Below are positions 58,464 through 64,000 of a stretch of DNA of 64,000 nucleotides, piece by piece. Within the stretch, counting starts at the first letter, position 1. Every line of letters begins with the position of its first letter. The position numbers and the translations under genes were made by a program. The notes under the pieces are model-generated. The model was not told the DNA's origin, made no database searches, and worked only from the letters and a program-made list of their open reading frames with translations. Location of the stretch: assembly GCA_019828595.1 (NCBI GenBank), contig JAHQRK010000004.1:3472001-3536000 (forward strand), written 5' to 3'. This DNA is from Aphanomyces cochlioides (lineage: Eukaryota; Oomycota; Saprolegniomycetes; Saprolegniales; Verrucalvaceae).

Positions 58464-59120
58464 TTAAATGAAATGGACCGTGAGGCTATCATCCCAAATC
58501 TTCGAGGGCGTGGCTGGGGCGACACTCTTCCAGCCGAAATAGAACATAGTTCCAAGGGCCAGGTGGAAGCTTGGGACAACAAGCACAAAGAACGTGGTCT
58601 CACTCATGTGAATGAAACGAGGGGCGGCGAAGAGCAACATCGCCATCGCACCAGCACCTCCAGCATAACCAAGGGTGGGAAGTTGGATTGGCAACAGTTC
58701 TTTCTTGAAAATCAGGCGCCCAACTGCGACGAACGTCATAGCAGTGGCAACCAATATCGTCGAGTACGTATTCGACGACCATGTATCTTTTGTTTTGGCC
58801 ATCCATGCTAGTGAAAACACAATGTAGCGTAAGATCATTGTGACTTGAACGTCTTTGTGGCCGAGCAAGTGAATACAAAGCAGCAGAAAGTACGCAATCC
58901 AGAGGACATCAGACATGTTATGCCATTCGTCAATCGTGAGGAAGACGGACACATCGAAAGATTGGCTGATGTTGTGAATGAGAGAAACGATGATGTGAAG
59001 AGAGGCGACGAAGAGCTCAAAATGGCGGCGATTTTGAACCATGATTGAGATGGCTGGAAGCATGGACAAATCGGCCAACGCAGTAAGACATAGCTGAACA
59101 ACCGAGATGGATGGCCACAT
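58464..59120 (-). CDS. seven-helix membrane protein, possibly TMEM8/CREST-like (218 aa)
   Basis: Intronless from ATG 59120 (MWPSISVVQLCLTALADLSM). About seven hydrophobic helices fill the chain: LPAISIMVQ, FVASLHIIVSLIHNISQS, VLWIAYFLLLCIHLL, ILRYIVFSLAWMA, ILVATAMTFVAVGRLIF, GAGAMAMLLFAAP and FHLALGTMFYFGW. A His in helix 2, the TIDEWHNMSD loop and a late FVLVVPSFH are placed as in DUF3522/TMEM8 members of the CREST hydrolase superfamily, but the match is weak. Localisation and activity are unknown. The 3' end converges on the F-box gene. Confidence 0.55.
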   Translation of the reverse strand: MWPSISVVQLCLTALADLSMLPAISIMVQNRRHFELFVASLHIIVSLIHNISQSFDVSVFLTIDEWHNMSDVLWIAYFLLLCIHLLGHKDVQVTMILRYIVFSLAWMAKTKDTWSSNTYSTILVATAMTFVAVGRLIFKKELLPIQLPTLGYAGGAGAMAMLLFAAPRFIHMSETTFFVLVVPSFHLALGTMFYFGWKSVAPATPSKIWDDSLTVHFI

Positions 59121-59767
59121 GATGAAGGAATTGGAAGTGAGAACCTTTGTGGCTTGCGTTTATTCTGCTTCGTGGAAGGTTTGGAGCAAGAAGGTTATCG
59201 AGGACGACACGACCAAACGGGGTCGGTCATTGTAACGTGTGGAGGGCCAGCGAATTGCCTCGGAATTGGTGACTTCGGATAAAGAAGGGGCTTTGATGTT
59301 CGAAAGTAGAACTTGAGGCTTTCTACTTTAGTGAGCCAGGCGGTGGACATGCTGGGGCGTTGGCGAACAACCTAAACTGTTCCACCCTTGCCACTTGTTT
59401 CTTGGATGACACACCAAATGGGTTGAGCTGATAGACGAGTGGGATGATGCTCTACATGTCGGTGGTAATTTCATGAACGCAAAAGTTGGACTCCAACGCG
59501 CCCCGGCCTACCGAATAAACTTGAATTCATCTTGATGCTAAACAGTTGTCTATCAAGGTGGGCCAGAGAGATCCGTTGCGAAAAGGACACCGCCAAAATG
59601 ACGGCATCAAAGATCTCAAGTCGACACTTTGGAGTGACAAAACCTTTTCTTTTCATAATTTGGAAATCATGATAACCTGTTGAATTTGTTGACACTCGCC
59701 GAATAAAAGATCGCAGATTGGATCCAAAGGTCACCTCAACCCCCAAACGACAAACCCTCCCGCCACC
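59121..59767. other. intergenic region between divergent membrane-protein and IFT81 genes
   Basis: About 650 bp with no gene recognised; it must contain both promoters. A long minus-strand frame (59471-59821) overlaps IFT81 exon 1 and has no features of its own. Confidence 0.35.
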
Positions 59768-62043
59768 ATGAGCGAGCTTCAATTGATCGTCGAGAAACTC
59801 AACAAGGAGCCATTCAACCATAATTTTACTCTGGTGCGTTCTCCTCGTCCAAACAACTCGAGTGTCATGCCATTATATAGGTGGCTTTTGATGAAAAATC
59901 CAACTTTGAGCTTCTCCAAGTTCTCAATGAAGTCTTCGCGGAGATGGATTCGAGACATAAAATCGATATCCGAGATGAAATGGATGAGCAGCGGACGTAT
60001 CGCTTCATAGAACTGCTTCAGCTCCTCAAATATCAGTTGCCCCCTGACATCGAGAGCTTTCGTGAGGGTTTGAGTAATGGCGAGCGTTACGTTGTGTATC
60101 CCATTCTCTACTGGGCTCTCAAGAACTTCCCCGTGCACAAGAAGAGGGCTTATTTGGGTCGGTTTCTCGCTCCACTTCAAGTTCCACAAGAGTTTCTCGG
60201 CAATGAATGTATAAGTCGTTTGCTCATTCATCATAAACTTCATTCTTGTAGCCCTCAATACGATGCATGAGCACTACAAGACATTGCAGAACGAATTCAA
60301 AGCAATTCATAAACAAGTCGAGCAATTGCGTACAAGCAAGATTCGCCCTGGGGAACTTCGAAAGGAGATCACACAATTGGAAGAAGAGTCACATCAATTG
60401 AGCGAAAAGATTGCTCATTTGAAGAAAAAAACTGCAAACGAGGTAGAGTCTTGAGCATCCTTCAGAATATCTAATAGTGGGTCTGAAGTCTGGATTCAAA
60501 GATATTCTTGAGGCCACAAGTGCCCTTCGTAAGGAACAGGAGGAGCAAGCCAAGCTTGCAGAGCGAAAGAGAGACCAACTGATGGGTCTTAACATGGCAG
60601 AGAAACGCAGTCGTGAGTACGAACACCGTTTGAATGAAATGCGATCAGCAGCGCATACCAACATGCAGCCTGACCAACTCTTTGACCAACTGCAAACTCA
60701 AGTCGATCGTCATCGAGACATCTTGCTCAATAAATTTCCAGCAGAATTTCGCGTTCAACAGGAAAAGCTGCAACACTTGGAAGCTGCACTTAACGAGCCA
60801 GCCAAAACTGAAGCTGATATTGCTGACATGGAGGACGAAATCCATAATCTCAAATCAACCATTCAGGTACATCGAATTTCATTTTCTTGTCATGACAAAT
60901 GTTCAGAATATGACGGAGCAACTGAATGAAGCCCAAAAGGCCGCTGGGGATGACAAACTTGCGATCTTCCGACAACATGCCAATCTTCAAACGAAAAAAT
61001 TGAATGACAAGATTGACGAATTGAATGCTATGAAACAAGAAAAGCAAATGTTGCAAAGACAACTTGAAGAGCAAGAAGCCAAGATGGCCGAAGTTTCAGG
61101 GCCAAAATTTATGAAACGCGAAGAATTCAAGCAATATGCCAACACTTTGCGCAACAAGACAAACCAGTACAAGAAGATGAAAGCTGAGTTGGCTGAAACT
61201 ACGGCTGAAAGCGTTGTTCTTCATCGAACTGAACAAATTCTCAAATCTCGTGACTCAGATTTGGACGGTTTACTCAAAGAAATTGAGGCGTCCAAAGGTG
61301 TGGTGGGTTACATGGATACCCAAGGCAAATTGAACGAGATATCGGAGCGAAATGCCCAAGTGAACGCGTATAAGGGTGAAACTCTTGAAGAAATCTCTCG
61401 TATTGTGACTGACATCAACCAAACGCTGAAAGAACGCAAGAATCAGCTTGCACCTCAAATCAAAGACTTGAGGGCGGTTCGCCAGAAGTATCAAGAGATG
61501 GAGCAAACCTACTTGGAAAAGAAGGCACAGTACGATAACACTGCAGTTGGGCTTGAAACTGAGAGAATCAAGTTGGAACAAGAATGCACTGCCTTCCAGG
61601 ATGATTGCTTGCGTGAGGAGAGTCAATATCACTTTCTTAATTGCCAAATTCAACTTGAAAACGCCAAACTTGATAAAGTCACGCAAGAGGAAGAGTTTGA
61701 AAAAGGCAACGGCAAGCTCTTGCGTGACTTCCGGACCTTCCAAGAGCTGTACAAGAACAAAGTCAACCAGCAGGAGTCACTCACCAAAGAACTGCGAAAG
61801 CAACACAAGACCCTCAAGACTAATCTCAACGACTACATGGTCCAACGTGGTCTCTTCGATCAGTTGCTCAAACTGCTTCAATGCAAAATCAAGCTCACCA
61901 AATCCGAGCAAGCCATCACCCAAAAGCAAGACTTCGCGAACGCTGATATTGCCCAATTTGATGTCGGTGGCGCGGTAAATCTCTCTTGGCATCCTCACCT
62001 TTCATTCACTTCTGCTTAGGATGTCATGACGATCGAGTCGTAG
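59768..62043 (+). CDS. IFT81: IFT81, intraflagellar transport complex B protein (684 aa)
   Basis: Exons 59768-59833, 59881-60208, 60252-60442, 60489-60866, 60907-61974 and 62020-62043, all in frame. The N-terminal calponin-homology-like, tubulin-binding domain reads IVEKLNKEPFNHNFTL, VAFDEKSNFELLQVLNEVFA, LLQLLKYQLPPDIESFREGL and YPILYWALKNFPVHKKRAYL GRFL. The remaining 540 residues are coiled coil (e.g. SGPKFMKREEFKQYANTLRN; KSRDSDLDGLLKEIEASKGV). Length and motif order match IFT81 (human 676 aa), which with IFT74 carries tubulin into flagella. It implies a flagellated life stage. The start ATG follows CGCCACC, a good context. The exon-4 acceptor at 60488 was chosen because nearer ones break the frame. 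Confidence 0.93.
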
Positions 62044-62154
62044 TGGATCTTCTCGTCCTTGGAGCATATGCATATCCGTAGCTGTAATTCCTGAATGATG
62101 TTCAACCTTCAATGACTTTCAAGAAATGACATGATATTCGCGCCTTTTTTCCTT

Positions 62155-62176
62155 CTTCCGGATAAACTATCCGAAC
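62155..62176. promoter_or_regulatory. double TCCGGATAA/TATCCGAA motif upstream of the RPA14 gene
   Basis: TTCCGGATAAACTATCCGAA, about 40-55 bp before ATG 62213: the palindromic core twice, once imperfect, as upstream of the 84-aa gene. Confidence 0.5.
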
Positions 62177-62212
62177 ATTCGGTTTCCCTCCATATTCACA
62201 ATTCAAGCAACC

Positions 62213-62626
62213 ATGAGCGATGCTGCCACGGCCCCGCGCGTAAACAAAGCTATCATGGCACAGTTCGTGGGCCGAACCGTTGCTTTGGTGGGTAGTTTGG
62301 AAAGCTGGACAGGCTCGATGGCCGTTGTGAAAACGTCTGATGGTGGCTTGGTCACAGTGCATCCTCAACCCGGTGCTGATTATTCGAGGTACAGGAATCA
62401 ATTCAATCGCAAAAGTTTTATGATGCCTTGTAGCAAATTCGTCGAAGTCATTGGTTTGGTTCAACCTGATGGAAGTCTGAAAGAATACAAATGCACGAGC
62501 TTCGGAGACGACTTTGGTATGTGAAATTCTCATGGAAAACTATGTTCATTAATTTGTGAAGACTTGAAGAACTATGACAAGCTCGTTCATTTGATTCATG
62601 GCAAGTTCTCATCCTTATTTGCGTAA
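62213..62626 (+). CDS. RPA3: replication protein A 14-kDa-like subunit (107 aa)
   Basis: Exons 62213-62388, 62434-62516 and 62562-62626, in frame. A single OB fold: PRVNKAIMAQFVGRTVALVG, SMAVVKTSDGGLVTVHPQPG, KFVEVIGLVQPDGSLKEYKC TSFGDDFG, then the C-terminal helix YDKLVHLIHGKFSSLFA used for trimer assembly. Length and the 'FVEVIG.V..D' core match Rep_fac-A_3/RPA14 (human 121 aa). It would hold the RPA heterotrimer together on single-stranded DNA in replication and repair. It follows IFT81 on the same strand (169 bp); its stop is 28 bp from the convergent gene. Confidence 0.87.
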
Positions 62627-62654
62627 ACTAAACCAAAAGTGCATTGTATGCTAT

Positions 62655-63304
62655 CTATGCTTCGGAGACGGGCTCGGCGACTTCATCGGGTGGAGAAATG
62701 CTCTTACGCTGCATTGTAATTGCTTGCTGCAACGGTGGCATAATTCTAGGCTTGGAAATGTCCATGCAAGTGGTCTACAATGCTCAAGGATGGCAAATTC
62801 ACAAAATAGACGCACCTGGACTATCAGCACCTGTGCTTGTGGGATGAAAATGCTTTGATACAAATTGAAATGACGGTAGTAGCTGTGGGTAACATAGTCG
62901 ACGACTTGTGCCACGTCCTTGGCATCAAAGATGCCTGTACTGATCGGCGGCCTCTCCACACTGTGGCGCAGAAGCAGCACTTGAAAATGCTTGAAGCTGT
63001 CGGTCAATGTCCATGGCGATTCTTTCCCATGGTCAGCAGATTGGAGGAACAAATCACGCTGGACCACTCGATGCATGATGGCGAGTGCAACGGATGTCTT
63101 TAGTGGTGTCAAGTCGCGATCTTTGCAAAATGCATACAGGAACATGTACAGATCAACCAGGAGATCAATAGACGCTTGGGGAGTCTGGCTGGGGAACACA
63201 AAGATTTCGTGGAAGAATGCGCGGCAAGCTTCGGGTTCATGGATCTCTGACAGCTCATCGACGTGCTTCGCGGACAAGAAGCGCCACGCCAAGTTGTCCG
63301 TCAT
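62655..63304 (-). CDS. CFAP119: CFAP119/CCDC189-like ciliary protein (197 aa)
   Basis: Exons 62831-63304 and 62655-62774 (intron of 56 nt, in frame). Exon 1: MTDNLAWRFLSAKHVDELSE IH, then the conserved block DLLVDLYMFLYAFCKDRDLT PLKTSVALAIMHRVVQRDLF and FQVLLLRHSVERPPISTGIF, and a closing YYRHFNLYQSIFIPQ. This is the pattern of CFAP119 (CCDC189, C16orf93), a motile-cilium protein. The C-terminal exon is a short Pro/Ser tail (RIMPPLQQAITMQRKSISPP). Reading through the intron would give another 59-residue tail; the spliced form was preferred because it has good GT/AG sites. Confidence 0.8.
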
Positions 63305-63376
63305 GAGGCGTCGACTCGAACAAGAAAACCGACAAAGATATTTTGAGTGGTGATGAACTTAACAGTCGTAGCTTAT

Positions 63377-64000
63377 CTACAAGATCATCAACTCGGGTTC
63401 TTCCATGTATTTCTTGAACGCTTGCAGGAATTGGCCGGCAACAACATCGTCTACAATACGTCGGTCTGACGACATGGTCACATTGACTAGTGTAGCTTTG
63501 CGTGGGGGCTTCGATTCGTCATCAGGGACGACGAGCTCAGGGCGACCACGTCCAACGGCCATGATGCAAGCGCCAGGAGGATTGATCACAGCAGTGAAAT
63601 TGTCGATGCCAAAGCCACCAAGGTTGGACACCGTAAAGCTGCCGCCTTGGAATTCTTCGGGTTTGAGCTTGTTGGCACGGGCTCGCGAGACAAGTTCCTT
63701 GAAGGTCGAGTTGATTGACGACAATCCCAGAGCTTGGACCTTAGGCACAATAGGCGTGATAAGACCAGAATCCGTCGCGACAGCCACAGCAATACCCACG
63801 GATGGGTTTGGCACGACAGATTTGGTCGCATCATCCCAGCCGCAGTTAGCTTCAGGCACATCACGCAAAGCACTGGCAACGGATTTGAGCAAGAAGTCAT
63901 TCAGCGAGACATTGACACCATGTTGCTTCTTGAGGCGAGCACGAAGGGCCATGATGGCATCAATTTCGCAGTCGATAGAGGCATAAGTGTGTGGAGCCGT
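63377..64000 (-). CDS. 2-oxoacid dehydrogenase E2-like C-terminal domain lacking the catalytic His (E3BP/PDHX-like), partial
   Basis: 207 residues are visible; the N-terminal lipoyl and binding domains lie beyond the window. The catalytic-domain core is clear: NVSLNDFLLKSVASALRDVP, VPNPSVGIAVAVATDSGLIT PIVPKVQALGL, GSFTVSNLGGFGIDNFTAVI NPPGACIMAVGRG and a C-terminal FLQAFKKYMEEPELMIL. In active E2 acyltransferases the last conserved block is DHRxxDG; here it is SSDRRIVDD, so His is Arg and Gly is Asp. The same block in the non-catalytic E3-binding protein PDHX also reads SSD-x-R-x-VDD. It is thus probably a structural E3BP-type subunit of the mitochondrial pyruvate dehydrogenase complex. Confidence 0.85.
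   Translation of the reverse strand, partial: TAPHTYASIDCEIDAIMALRARLKKQHGVNVSLNDFLLKSVASALRDVPEANCGWDDATKSVVPNPSVGIAVAVATDSGLITPIVPKVQALGLSSINSTFKELVSRARANKLKPEEFQGGSFTVSNLGGFGIDNFTAVINPPGACIMAVGRGRPELVVPDDESKPPRKATLVNVTMSSDRRIVDDVVAGQFLQAFKKYMEEPELMIL

Noticed and set aside
59779..60258. 159-residue minus-strand frame
   Set aside because: Antisense of IFT81 exons 1 and 2, which are clearly coding on the plus strand.

Overview
This is a compact eukaryotic nuclear window, most consistent with an oomycete (water mould), probably a Saprolegniales/Aphanomyces-like species. The reasons are: short GT-AG introns (many of 25-90 nt); genes packed so tightly that convergent stop codons lie 4-40 bp apart; motile-cilium genes (CFAP57-like, IFT81, CFAP119-like), which imply flagellated zoospores; a LeuC-LeuD fusion hydro-lyase; small proteins carrying a Cys/His cluster of a kind I associate with oomycetes; and Crypton, mariner, pogo and Harbinger elements. 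The species is an inference; no rRNA or other marker is in the window.

Layout. 1-4.65 kb: the 5' part of a CFAP57-like WD40 gene, a LeuCD-type aconitase-family enzyme and a TMX3-like thioredoxin membrane protein. 4.65-12.8 kb: an AT-rich mobile block with a dispersed repeat (copy A), a decayed ORF, two abutting mariner-like elements with TA target sites and clear terminal inverted repeats, and a Tc1/IS630-like transposase that meets an unknown accessory ORF tail to tail. 13.0-27.65 kb: host genes, namely an EF-hand/RCC1/F5-8C fusion protein, a CaMKK/LKB1-like kinase, a leucine-rich-repeat protein, a ubiquitin-like/RRM protein, an RBM25-like splicing factor and a small conserved-looking protein. 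27.8-36.3 kb: a second mobile block with a Harbinger-like MITE that has swallowed a pogo-like element, a decayed Crypton, a complete-looking Harbinger element nested in a non-autonomous mariner-type element, and copy B of the dispersed repeat. 36.6-64 kb: gene-dense housekeeping DNA (DUF4833-like coiled-coil protein, TauE/SafE permease, GT61 glycosyltransferase, AK6/Fap7, several unknown proteins, TIM50, a PWWP+JAMM protein, F-box/LRR protein, IFT81, RPA14, CFAP119-like, E2/E3BP-like). It is broken by a 3 kb stretch (42.9-45.9 kb) with no gene I recognise.

How the genes relate. There are no operons, but convergent and divergent pairs dominate and several pairs share promoters of only 120-220 bp. 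A near-palindromic element with core TATCCGGATA recurs 30-120 bp upstream of at least five unrelated genes (RBM25, the 27.6 kb small gene, TIM50, the F-box gene, RPA14) and is probably a core-promoter motif of this lineage. Most transposases carry one or two inactivating changes, so the mobile blocks look recently active but largely dead. The points most worth a second look are the PWWP-JAMM and EF-hand-RCC1-F5/8C architectures, the two-gene Tc1-like unit, the nested transposons, the promoter motif and the E2-like protein that lacks the catalytic histidine.
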